Part shown: piece by piece, positions 36,801 through 47,818 of the stretch
Numbering within the stretch: position 1 is the first letter of the stretch
How the letters are laid out: each line of letters starts with the position of its first letter
Assembly (NCBI GenBank): GCA_037833965.1
Contig: AP031356.1
Location: 11,182,501 to 11,246,500, forward strand
Source: Marchantia polymorpha subsp. ruderalis
Taxonomy: Eukaryota > Streptophyta > Marchantiopsida > Marchantiales > Marchantiaceae
Direction: 5' to 3'
DNA length: 64,000 bases
Notes under the pieces: generated by a model
Told to the model about the DNA's origin: nothing
Seen by the model: the letters and a program-made list of their open reading frames with translations, nothing else
Database searches by the model: none
Program-made: the position numbers and the translations under genes

Positions 36801-39800
36801 GATAGTGAGCAGGAGATCATAATGGACTCTCACTCTGAAGTGTCATCTGTTTGTTTGTTCACCAGCCAAGAATGAGGCTCACCAAGCACATACTTCCTCG
36901 ATGCGACTACTTCTTCGACATGGGCTATAACACAGCGTATTCTACTTTCTATGTGCTACCTGAAGGTGAGGATAGATGGACGTCCTCTTCGAAAGTTATT
37001 TGTAGTATGTACCACAAGATAGCAGCAGACGCATGTCCATATATATAATGCAATACTTACAGCGAACACACGCTATTCGAGTTTCTTGCTCTTTAAGTAT
37101 TGGCTTGGTCTATACTGCCGCAGTTAGACACACAACACTTCGTCTCTTCAATCCTTATTTAAGCGTCCCATTGTCCTTCATGACTTGTTCTTTAAAACTC
37201 AAGCTAAAGTTGCTCTCTTGAGCTTGAGAAGTGCAATAAAGGCTTGTCAAAGTCCTAGTGTTATACTGCCTCGGCTATTCGAGCAGGTTTTGGAACTGCA
37301 AAGTTCTGTTGATCTCAGATGTCAGAAATGAACGTAGATAACAAAGGTTCAATGTGAGCATACGCAGAGCTGCTTTGCGATACCAGTGAGGAGCTTTCAA
37401 CAGTTGAAACCAGCGAAGAGACAAGCTCCAAAAGAGGAGGATTAAAGCCAAAGCCATCTAGAAAGATGGGGAAGGTTTCGAGTGAAGCGAAGCATACTGA
37501 GAACTCTCCAGAGTTTTCGTTGCTGGACCTGTATAGTGGATGCGGAGCAATGAGCACAGGTCTCTGCAATGGAAGTGCGTTGGCTGGTGCCAATCTTGTA
37601 ACTGTAAGTCAGCACTTCACTCGACGTGCGGGATGATATTTGTGGAGGATGAAATCAAACTACTATGGATATAAGTTGTCTACTATGTATTTGTATGTAA
37701 TTTCTGATTTTTCTTCCACTGATGGTAGCATCCATACCTGAAGATACCAACATGTTTTGTGTGCATTACGCCGTTGGCCTGCGCTTTTCACATTTCTGCC
37801 AATATTTAGAAGGATACTCTCAATGAAAACAATTTTTGTCTCCTTTTTTACCGTATACGCAACTTGGTGTTTTTTTACCTCAAAGAACTAGACCCCTTCT
37901 ACACGACCATCTCCCCTGATCGTCTGTTGTCCGGTTTCGTTGCTGCAGAGGTGGGCAGTAGATCTAAACGAGCATGCGTGTCGAAGCCTAAAATTCAATC
38001 ACCCGGAAACTGAGGTAAAGTGACACACTTGACTTCATATTTGAATTGAATGGTCAATTACTTCAGGTGAACGCTTCACGGTAGGAACTTTTTATAACAA
38101 TCATATCTCGTATGATTTTCGGTCTCTGGTGTGTAGGTGCGAAATGAGTCTGCAGAAGATTTCTTGGCCCTTATCAAAGCTTGGTACGATTTATGTGAGA
38201 GGTACTCCATGGATAACGAAGAAAGTGAAGTAGAGGAGAAGGTGGAGGAAAGTGATGACAGTAGCTCGGACGATGAGGAGTCTGTCTATGAAGTTGAATC
38301 CATCGTTGGCATTCGGTGGGCAGGAACATCTAGATTAGAGATTAAATTGGATAATGCAAAGTCTCCCACGTACATTCAACGCAGTAACACCGCGAGGAAA
38401 CCAGGAATCGAGTTTAAGGTTAGTAACTGTTTTATAGCTCACGAGAGTTGAGCGCTGAATGGGTGTCCTTTTTGATATAGACTCTTTTGTGGTTACGGGT
38501 GGAAGTGAGGGTCTCTTTGTTATACGAGGATGCGACAAGCCCTGTGTAGACATGTGACCATGAAGGAAGTAATTAAATTGCTGAGATTATCTGCTCACTT
38601 CAGTTTAATAATATGAACAAGTTTATGATGGACTTTGTTCTGTGAGCATGTGACAAGCACTGAAGAAGCATGGCCCCAGAAAGAAGTAGAATAGGAACTA
38701 TATTTCTGAAAGTATCTGCTCATCTCTGTTCATAAACCAAGTAGTATACGATTAATGCCCTGTCGTCTGGAAAAGTTGGAAAACGCTTTCTTAGTTCAGA
38801 TGGAACCGGATATGCGTCTATGATCAACTTAAAGATAACCATAGGCTACAACCTTCTCACGTATATGGGTTCATGAAGAAGTCCTGACTCAGCGTTGTCA
38901 TGGTATCCATCAGTAGGTAGCATAATGCTGTCTATTAAGTTTTGTACAAATGGTTAATGGTAATGGTTATAGACCAAGCCCGGGGTGCCCAAAGGGTCAA
39001 AAAGCTGAAAAACACAATACAAGCGAAAACCAAAAACAACGGAAAAGACCCCAAAGGTCAATCCCTAGCTAGTGCCAAGAGCACTAGAACGGTAACTAAT
39101 AATGTCCCTAAAGACGAAGATGTAGAACCACTTCCTTGCAATTGAACTGCTCTTCCGTGATGAGGATATATTGAGCAATTTTTGGTAGGTTCTTATTTAC
39201 TCCTCCGTATTTTTTCTAAGTTTCCCTTTCACCTTAATCATCTTTTTGATTACGTGCCAAAGTTAAACCGTGAGCATTAGATCTTTGGTTCCGGGTACCT
39301 CCAGACTTAATAAGTCATTCTTATCTTAATGCAAATGTGGAAGTACGATGCGTACTTACTCAGTGATGTACATATCTAAGCTGACATCATGTGCAATTTC
39401 CACGAGTTGTGGAAAATTTTTGGACTGGATCCCTTTCGCGAGGAAGCGGGTTAAAGAACGAAACGAGACTCTGCACGTTGAGAAATTAGACGTTCTAGCA
39501 AAGCCCTTCCTTTCAAAGAAGCACGCTTTGTGTTGTCGGATTTGACTTTTAATGAGTTTTCGAACTCGCCAAGTCGAGTTTTCTCTTACGAGCTCATCTT
39601 CCATATCATTCTTCAATTGATTCAAAAATCTGTCAACTACAATTTTAGGCCTGAGGGAACTGCATTGTACATACTCGCTTACTGTAAGAACAAGATCGAT
39701 GGTTTTGACGAAAATCTGTCCAACCTTTCTCAAATGTGACGTGATAACGCAGTTCTTTAGACTGTCAAGCAACTAATTCTTTGGACAGCCAGGAGAGTTG

Positions 39801-42800
39801 GAGCGTTTTGTAATGAAAAACCGATATCACTGTAGCACTAGTGTGATCTGTACTGAATTTGAAAACTTCTTTTGCAGGTAAAGTGGAAATTCTATGATGA
39901 CCCTGAAGATGACACTTGGGAGCCGGAAGAACACTTAAAGTGCGTACGTAGTGTTAAATATTTGTATGCCGATAGTTAGACACGGAGTTTCTCATTTTCT
40001 GTGCAGTTACAATAGTCGAACTTACACTCTTAGCTTGTAACGCTCACTAGTCAGTTTTATATTTCATGGTTACCTTCGGTGGCTCCACGTTAGAGACAAA
40101 TGTTTTTAGATCTGCAATGATCAACCGTATGTGCTAGTTGTGATTGATGTATTTATTTTATTTGAGGAGATTTAACGTAGACTTTTGTCACCTTTTTACG
40201 AAAAGAATTGACGACGAGAACATTGTTGTTTCAGCTGTCCCCAAAAGATTAAGGAGTTCGTTGTTGCTGGGCAGAAAAAACGGATTCTGCCGCTACCGGT
40301 AAGAGCCCAGACTGGCCATACTCGAATATGCTGATGTGTAGAGTAAGTCTCAGTCGATGGAATATAGGAACTGTTCAACTACTTGGTCTTTAATTTATCT
40401 TTAATTTAATTTTTTTAATTTAATATTGGATTGGATGTATTGTGCTTTTTAGCCTTTTGACCCTTTGGGTCCCACGGGCTTGATCTATTTACCATTTACC
40501 ATTTACCATATCTTGAATGACATAGGTTTGCTAGGGAATGGGCGCAGGTCTGATGTAAGTTCACTACCAAGTTAGAGAGTCGTTCCTTAAAACTAGTGAA
40601 GCCTCGCATCTTGTTCATTCGGGTACTCTTTTGTATTCAATCGTAAAGTCGATATTGTTGACTGTAGGGAGATTGCGACGTTATCTGTGGGGGCCCACCT
40701 TGTCAAGGTGCCAGTGGATTCAATCGCTTTCGCAACAAAACAGAACCTCTGAAGTGTGTGAGGAACAAGCAGATTATTGTGTACATGGACATTGTTGAGT
40801 TTTTGAAACCAAGGTTTGTTTTGATGGAGAACGTTGTGGACATCCTCAAGTTCGCCAATGGCGTACTTGGCAGATATGCCTTAAGTCGTCTTGTGCGAAT
40901 GCACTATCAGGTGTGAGGGAGACGTCGACTTAACAAATATCCATGGTTGTGTTCTTTCAATGTATCCTGAGTCAGAGCAAGACAATCACAGGAATTAATT
41001 TAGCCACCCGCATCCTGGCAGGCTAAGCTTGGTCTTCTTGTAGCGGGATGCTACGGCCTTCCGCAGTTCAGAATGAGGGTCTTTTTGTGGGGAGCTGCTC
41101 CATCCGAGGTAAGCTGTGGACTTTACAGTTTCCTAGCAACTTCGGAGCTTTTGGTTTTCTTCACGTTATCAAACTGACTAAAGTTCTACTTGCAGAATCT
41201 CCCCGCCTACCCTTTACCGACACACTCAGTGGTGATGCGTGGTCATGCTCCTCAATCTTGGGAGGTAGGATTTGTGTAACGATATTTGAATTGTACAAGA
41301 TTGTTGCTAGCCAGGAAATAAGATTTCAGTTGCCGTGTGGAGTTTGATAGCAACTTTTGCTTAGAATACTTCAGTTAAACATTTCATTTTCACAATATTG
41401 TTCCGCAATTGTGACAAAGCTTTTGATCTCGCAGAAAAATGTTGTCGCCTATGATGAGACTGAATCTCCTCATTTGGAGAGTGCTTTGCTTCTTAAAGAC
41501 GCTATTTCTGACATGCCCAAGGTTTGTCTTATTCACTAAGTGCATGGTACTTCCACAAGTAAGCTTCGTCTTGTGTATATCACTTGGATTAGATATATAC
41601 TAGCCCAGCTATCATTTTTAAGAGGACGAAGAGTTTTGGTTCTGTAAGTAAATTTGTTCGTTGATGGAAGTTGATCCAGAGTGGAAGTGAAGGTACTGCC
41701 CAAAGTTTCTCGATCACCAAGCTGCAGGATGTACATTTTTCCTACAAATGGGTCTACTGTTTTTATAAAACAGTAGAGATAGGATGATAGAGAGTGTGTT
41801 CCTATAGTCGACAAACCTTGATAGGGGCTGAGTACTCATCTGTACAGACTTCTTTTTCGAGTTTAACAGTTTTGCTATGAACGGAAATCCAGATAGGGAA
41901 TTCGGATTCGAACGATGAGATGTTTTATGACCAAAGTCCTCGGACTCCGTTCCAGAAACTCATAAGAGCTCCGCAATATGGTAAGTATTCTGTTTCCGAA
42001 TTAAGCGTGGTCCTCCTTGTCTCAACCTCGTCAAAGTTAGTGGTGTATATGCTGGTTTGATGGTCTGACACTAGATTAGTGAAGACAGATTTTCCTCCTC
42101 CTCCTCAAAACCGCCTGCTCCTTACATCTTGAAGAAATGACACTGACCATGGTTGGTTCTAGTACATCGTTTACTTTTCAATCGATGGAGTAAGTTCAGT
42201 TTATGGCTGGTGAATGCTACTGAGTACATAAAACATGGATTAGTGATGTTTACATCTTCTTCTATCTACAATGTTATGAGTATGGCGTCCTTATCATGGG
42301 TTGATCGGTGCAGTGCTTCATAGGAAACCAAAACCTACAAAAGCAACAAAGCCAATTCTCTACGATCATCGGTCTCTTGAGCTGAATCCAGATGATTATC
42401 ACCGAGTTTGCCAGATCCCTCACAAGAAGGTAGAAATTCACAACCCTTTTGTTCGACGGGTCCGGTTTGAGATTCTCGTTTCCATACTAGCAGCCATACT
42501 AACATTTTCTACATTGACAATGATACAGGGGGCTAACTTCCGTGACTTAAAGGGAATCATAGTTTTATCTGATGGCACAGTGGACGTCGAGAGAAAGAAG
42601 AGGGTCCTCCTGCCCTCAGGAAAACCTTTGGTACGAACTTCGTCTACATTCACGATCAGAACCCCAGTAGGTCGATCAGTACGTAGTTTTGTTCATAGAT
42701 TCTGTTTCTTGCTAGACCTAGTATTCGGGAGGCGCTTTTTAAGCTTAATTTGCATTTATTAGCTTCATCATATACTGGACACACGACTTCCGTTTGGGTT

Positions 42801-43859
42801 CATCCATTTTGCTTCGGACTAGATTGTCTTGCTCTAAGGTAGTCAAGTAGGTTATACTGTAAGCTAGTCAAGTAGATTATAGTCTTGCGCTGTACATGCA
42901 ATATTTTTGATCGTATTTGCAATATGCCAATAACCATAGGACTTCAGTGATGTAAAACATCTTTATATTCAGTCACAATTTACCTCTCCTGTTGAGTACA
43001 TGCTCTCGATCTTGATACTATAAGTTAATACTTATCTATTTAGAAATTTGTCGTGATGACATGTATCTAATCAAGTGTTTTTGTGCACAATTTTACCACT
43101 CCGACAGGTTCCAGATTACGCCATATCATTTGTTCGAGGGAAGTCGTTGAAGTAAGTTCGAAAATTGAGCTCTCCTGTTATAGTCGCGTAATTGATAATT
43201 GGAATAATTACACTTGTATCTAACCTGTCTTGTTCTGCCTCTATCAGGCCTTTCGGACGGCTGTGGTGGGATGAAACTGTATCGACCGTGGTTACCCGAG
43301 CTGAACCCCACAATATAGTACGGTATCCCTCATGCCATCGTCTAGATTTGTTTGACCTTACGCCAAATGTTTGCCAGACTCGGTTAGAAGAATAATCGGA
43401 TTCCAATATATGGAAATAATCTTGAGGAACGGCATAGGTTCTTACTTGCAGCTTGCTGCATTGGTTCCTCAGGCGATTTTACATCCAGAACAAGATCGTG
43501 TACTTTCTATTCGAGAAAACGCCCGACTCCAAGGTTTTCCCGATTGGTACAAACTATTTGGGTCGGTGAAGGAGAGGTAAGCATAATATCCTTATGCATG
43601 TGTAGTATACGTTAACTTTGTACCCCCTCCGATTTTCGAGCCCATGATGTGTACTGACGGAAGCTGAACCATTTTCTATGAAAACAGGTACATTCAGGTC
43701 GGGAATGCTGTGGCTGTGCCTGTCGCCAGAGCGTTGGGTTACACCCTGGGACATTGCATCAGACCTGAACAAAAGTCTCGAATTATACCAACAGGCAAAA
43801 CAGCTTTGATGCAGCTTCCCAAAAAATTTCCTTATTGTCTACTAGATCTAGACAGATAA
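30876..43859 (+). CDS. CMT: Chromomethylase (plant DNA cytosine-5 methyltransferase with BAH and chromo domains)
   Basis: 23 coding exons join in frame to 983 residues: 30876-30957, 33106-33608, 33914-33969, 34457-34541, 34737-34841, 34976-35104, 36866-36965, 37368-37603, 37949-38014, 38137-38418, 39878-39939, 40235-40298, 40668-40910, 41022-41108, 41196-41264, 41435-41521, 41893-41980, 42314-42429, 42529-42630, 43108-43151, 43248-43317, 43473-43576, 43688-43859. Residues 30-170 are Lys/Arg- then Asp/Glu-rich; the CMT block [13 protein letters not shown] follows. A BAH domain spans about 215-355. Motif I ([14 protein letters not shown]) is at about 405-418, a chromodomain at 505-575 splits the catalytic part as in all CMTs, then PPCQG with catalytic C602, E644-N-V, QFRMR (686-690) and [15 protein letters not shown] (931-945). 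CMTs methylate non-CG sites, guided by H3K9 methylation. The first exon is supported only by frame agreement across a 2.1-kb intron; a start at 33156 is possible. Confidence 0.93.
32118..32152. repeat. (GGGAGAA)n microsatellite in CMT intron 1
   Basis: About five copies of a purine-rich 7-nt unit, inside the first intron. Confidence 0.9.
33558..33579. repeat. 22-bp perfect palindrome in CMT exon 2
   Basis: GAGGCCATCTC is followed directly by its complement, inside codons of the conserved EAISRWPH block. It is a coding sequence and probably coincidental. Confidence 0.9.
34131..34305 (+). repeat. Dispersed element copy A in CMT intron 3
   Basis: This is the longest plus-strand copy of a short family: TTCTAGTGCTCTTGGCACTAGCTAGG on the 5' side, then GTATTGTGTTTTTTAGCC, then TTTTGACCCTTTGGGTCCCA and a 3' tail of TTTACCA units. 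Related copies are at 28384-28765 (-), 38945-39118 (-) and 40427-40509 (+). The repeat-unit tail suggests a LINE- or SINE-like element. Confidence 0.8.
35791..36000. repeat. 39-bp inverted repeat with 132-bp spacer in CMT intron 6
   Basis: The left arm 35791-35829 and right arm 35962-36000 are complementary with a single mismatch (GAAGATTGGCAGCTT start on the left). A minus frame at 35970-36239 next to the right arm has no recognised domain. The structure may be a small foldback transposon or part of one. Confidence 0.85.
38945..39118 (-). repeat. Dispersed element copy B in CMT intron 10
   Basis: The reverse complement matches copy A: GTGCTCTTGGCACTAGCTAG, GTATTGTGTTTTTCAGC, TTTTTGACCCTTTGGG, CGGGCTTGGTCTAT and a 3' tail of TTACCA-type units (the left edge of this copy on the plus strand). 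Inserted antisense to the gene. Confidence 0.8.
40427..40509 (+). repeat. Dispersed element copy D in CMT intron 12, 5'-truncated
   Basis: Only the 3' part is present: TGTATTGTGCTTTTTAGCC, TTTTGACCCTTTGGGTCCCA, CGGGCTTGATCT and three TTTACCA-type units. The shared 3' end with a shorter 5' side is what truncated reverse transcription produces. Confidence 0.8.
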
Positions 43860-44933
43860 GCTCACAGAAAAGAAGCGAACTGCAAGGAGGGAGAAATTAT
43901 CTGACCTTCTCACCCATAGATGGATGTTGGATAATGATCATCCCTTAAACTGAGGCACATGTGCTCTGGATTATGTGTTCAATAGTAGCAATTAAGAAAA
44001 GCCTTCATCGCACTGCCATCATTTAACAGTCTATTCTCTAATTTCGGGCGAGGGTGAATTGGTAAAGAAATCATTATGAGACGTAGCCGGATCTCAAGTT
44101 TGCCCCGCCTACATTCTAGGTCAGTATGTGTAGTTTCATGTTCCCCTTCGCGAAAACCTATCGATTTACGCCATAGGTTGTGGAGTTGAAGTACTAGGTA
44201 GAAAGTTGATAGTGGAATAGGATCCCCAGATGTGCAGAGATGTATAGTTTGCAACCAAGTGACTCTAGATCACTCGGCCTCAAGAACAGTTACTGCATAA
44301 ATTTTCGATGCTAGTGATGCTCAAGGGACGTTGTCTCTGTGGTAAGCAGTACAGTGGCGACGTTTCTGAAAGTACTGATTACATTACTTCCCAACAAAAT
44401 ACCAACCAGATTTGTCGAAGACAAGATAGGGAGTTAGATGGTAAGGTTATGGGAAGGGTGGTTCCTGCGTTCGTGTAAAACCCTCATGCTTTTCAGAAGA
44501 ACAGAAGAACCACAGGAATGGATATGGATTGATAAAGTTTGTCGGACACAAAAGCCAATAACTGTTCTTTTTCTATAGGAAGTGCAGAGTTTTGCCACCT
44601 ATGGTATTTATGTCTTCATGTTATAAATTTTGTCGACATCGAGGAAGGTCTCGACGTACACAGTAATTGGTTCAATACTCAAGAGTATTGAACCAATTGA
44701 ATGTCTTCAAGAGACACAAGCACATTCTAACTGGATTATCCCACGGTGTGTGAAAGTCAGTTCAAGTTGCATGCATGTGAAGACAGATGTTTACACTTAT
44801 TGTCCTCAGAGGAGACATTTTCTAGTTCAAAACACTTCGTTTGCCTCGTGACTAAACTAGCTAGAATACAAATAACAGAAAGAAGAGCAATTCAAATAGT
44901 ATTGACACCAGTAATTTTCTGAAGAACTCTTTT
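43860..44933. other. Downstream of CMT; no gene seen
   Basis: This should hold the CMT 3' UTR. Minus frame 43979-44254 and plus frame 44630-44851 lack motifs. It contains the hairpin at 44665-44698. Confidence 0.5.
44665..44698. repeat. Perfect 16-bp hairpin, 2-nt spacer
   Basis: AATTGGTTCAATACTC, then AA, then its exact complement. Confidence 0.9.
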
Positions 44934-44935
44934 TT

Positions 44936-45010
44936 CTAGATTTCATTCAACACAGGTTCCGGGTCAGGGATCACACCCCCAATTTGGGACCTGTGTTAAA
45001 TGAACTCTAG
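44936..45010. repeat. Quasi-palindrome at the left LTR remnant
   Basis: TTTTTTCTAGATTTCATTC...CACAGGT on the left and ACCTGTG...GAACTCTAGAAAAAAA on the right are complementary over about 31 nt with a few mismatches, around a GC-rich centre. The right arm corresponds to LTR sequence, so the left arm is an inverted copy of it. Confidence 0.7.
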
Positions 45011-46174
45011 AAAAAAAATCTTTCTTAGAATTAAATTCCTGTCTATCCATCTTGCATTGCTCTTCTTGTTAACATGGTTCTTCTTCTTCATGTTCTTGAA
45101 TTAGTAAAAGCAGGAAGTATGCCTTTTGCATTGAAACATCCCTGTGTTAATTGTCAGAATAGTTTCAAGGGTTATTTCTCATTTCTTTCCCGAAGTTGAT
45201 GGAAGGTTTAAAATTTCAACGAAATTTTAAAGTTTTTTTTGGAAAAGTTTGCAATTTCACCCATTACTTGAAATTCGGTCGATTTTTTAAACATCATGCA
45301 ATTTCAAGCAAAATTTCATGAATTGCATGCAGTTTCAATGAAATTTCAAAATTTGTATAAATTCAATAATTAGGGTTAGTGTTCAATGCACGAAAACGTG
45401 AAATTTTAGCCAAACCAAAATTGTATGAGCTTGGTGAAAATTTCAATTGATTCTATGAGAAGTAAAGAATATAAATCATGAAAGAAACTTTGTTGAGAAT
45501 ACCAACAATCAAATTCTGGAAGATGTTTTCCAGAGTTTCTAATAGGAGCTGCATGGAAGAAAGGAAATATATCTCCAAATTTAATGGTTAATATTTTCAA
45601 TTGCGGAAGAATAAAACGAATTAGATACTTTGAGTGGAAAGATTGATGGATGTAATGTGATGTTAATGGCTTTGGTCAACCATTCCAACTGGTTCTATGA
45701 TTACTATGCTTGCCTTAATAGCAGAAAGAATAGGATGACGAAAACTTCATTTCATTGGCTATGTTATATAATTCGTTGGAAGATTATAACATCTTTTGAT
45801 AAGTGATTATGTTACAGCAGTAGAGGCCTGAGTTGAACTAAGTAAAGTTTTTGAATTCTATAATATACCGATGCAAATGCATTGCATATTTTCAAACTGA
45901 AAACATGAGAGATTATGGCAAAACATATCGTCACTGTTAGTTGGCTTCTATAGGGCAAAGTATTCTAGAGGCAGAAGCTTACACTTGTCTCCTAAGAAAT
46001 CTTCTTATAGAATATAGATACTTTGTGCTTTGGATGCGGTCACAACACACATGGACCACACAATCTGTTATTGTTAGTGTTTTTCTTAAGTAATCTCACC
46101 TCAAAGAGAAGAGTTGACTGACAGTATGGCAGCACTCTACACAGCAGAGAAACGAAGGTGGACACCCACCAAAT

Positions 46175-46459
46175 ATGTCACATCCACAAACATCCACTCA
46201 GACATGTTCTTCTTCTAGACAAGAACTTCTTTCTAAACCATCTTTTATTAAACAAAAGATGAAGTGTTTCTATTGTAAAAAGCGAGGTCATCTTGTTCAA
46301 GAGTTTCGGGAAAAGAAACAAGATATTTTTTCCTCACATTCTACAACAAATGTTCAGCAGCAATTATATGTCACCACGTTATCATTGGGGCGGATCTTGT
46401 ATGGTATGTGGATTCCGGTCGTAACCAGCACATGGCATATAGTAAAAATGCTTTTGTGA
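46175..46459 (+). pseudogene. Copia gag zinc-knuckle fragment
   Basis: The CFYCKKRGHLVQEF stretch is the CCHC nucleic-acid-binding knuckle of gag, but the last Cys is replaced by Phe (46262-46310). The segment just after, reading VWIPVVTSTWH-like, is where the protease region would begin. The frame is open for only 94 codons. Confidence 0.65.
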
Positions 46460-46899
46460 CATATATTGAACTACCATAAGAGTAGTTTATATATTTGGGC
46501 GATGATAGTCGCAAACCCATTCAAAGAAAATGGAATGTTCTCATTTCTTAAAATAATGAACAAGAAAGCATCATGCCTAACATCCCATATGTTCCTGATC
46601 TTAGAAAGAATTTATCTTCTATAAATCAGTTTATTATCCAAAGAGTGAGTTTACACCGGTTCAACCTAATCAATGCATCTTGAAAGACAAGATGAACCAT
46701 ATTATTTACTACTTTATCAATTCTTACAAACTTTTCAAACTGGGCACAACTTCTTCAAATACATGCTCCAATTCTGTCAATGTTAGTTGTTCGGCTCTAT
46801 CACTGAGGAGTTGAACACCTATCAATGGCATGTAAAGCTCGACCATATGAGTCTTCTTCCAAGGATTCAACAATTGAAACATCATATGATGCAAAAGCT

Positions 46900-47553
46900 A
46901 GATAGGTGTTCTTTTTGAATTCTCCCTTTTTGCACTTCATATGCTCTAGGGAAGTCTACCAGAGCTAATTCCCAAGCCAAGGAAGCACTCGCGCTATAGA
47001 CCTTCTTGGTCTAGTGCACACAGATATATGTGGCCCTCAGAGAACTCAAACATTCTCTGGATGTAAATATTTCATAACATTTATTGATGACGTTTCACGA
47101 TATGCGCATGTGTATTTGCTACAAAAGAAGTTTGAAGCCTTTGCCAAGTTTCAGTAATTTAGATTGATGACTGAAAATTACCTGAACAAGCGCATACAAA
47201 TCTCAAGCTTTTACTGAATTTTGTATGCTTCATGGTATTCAACGTCAGTTTTCTATTCCTGATACTCCCGAACAAAACGAGTAGCTGAACGGAAGAATCG
47301 CTCTTTGATCGATTCAGGTGTAGCTATGTTGACACATTTTGGTCTTTCTCATGGTTATTGCGGCGAAGCAATTCATACCGCTGTTTACTTCCAGAACAGA
47401 TCTCCATCTAACGCTCTACCCAATGACAAAACGCCTTACGAACTTTGGCATGGACAGAAGAAGCCTGATCTAAGTCACTTACAAGTTTTTGGATGTACTG
47501 TCTTTGCTCATATTGAAAAAGACCGTCTGGGTGAGATTGACCCAAGAGTGTAG
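46900..47553 (+). pseudogene. Copia integrase remnant
   Basis: Fragments in several frames: LVHTDICGP and FIDDVSRYAHVYLL (about 47005-47120, first catalytic Asp region), then [10 protein letters not shown] (second region, followed by a stop near 47281), then 47305-47553 with RSPSNALPNDKTPYELWHG and LSHLQVFGCTVFAH, the usual integrase C-terminal signature. At least two stops interrupt it. Confidence 0.8.
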
Positions 47554-47818
47554 AATGTGTTTTCCTTGGTTATTCTCCTAGAGCCAAAGGATATCGGTCA
47601 CAGCGAAAAGACTCCCTTAAGATTCTTTAGAACAGATCTGTCAGATTTATGCCTCTTGCTGTTCGGGAATCTACCCTTCCCCATCAGCAGGCATCAGTTG
47701 TTCCGCCCGTTGAGCAAGAAGGTTTTACTCTCTTTCGCCCTTTACCATTAGCTTCATCTACTGATCCAGTTCGCAGGTTTCCCCTCCCGCCAATATTACT
47801 ACCAGGACGCTACCAGCA

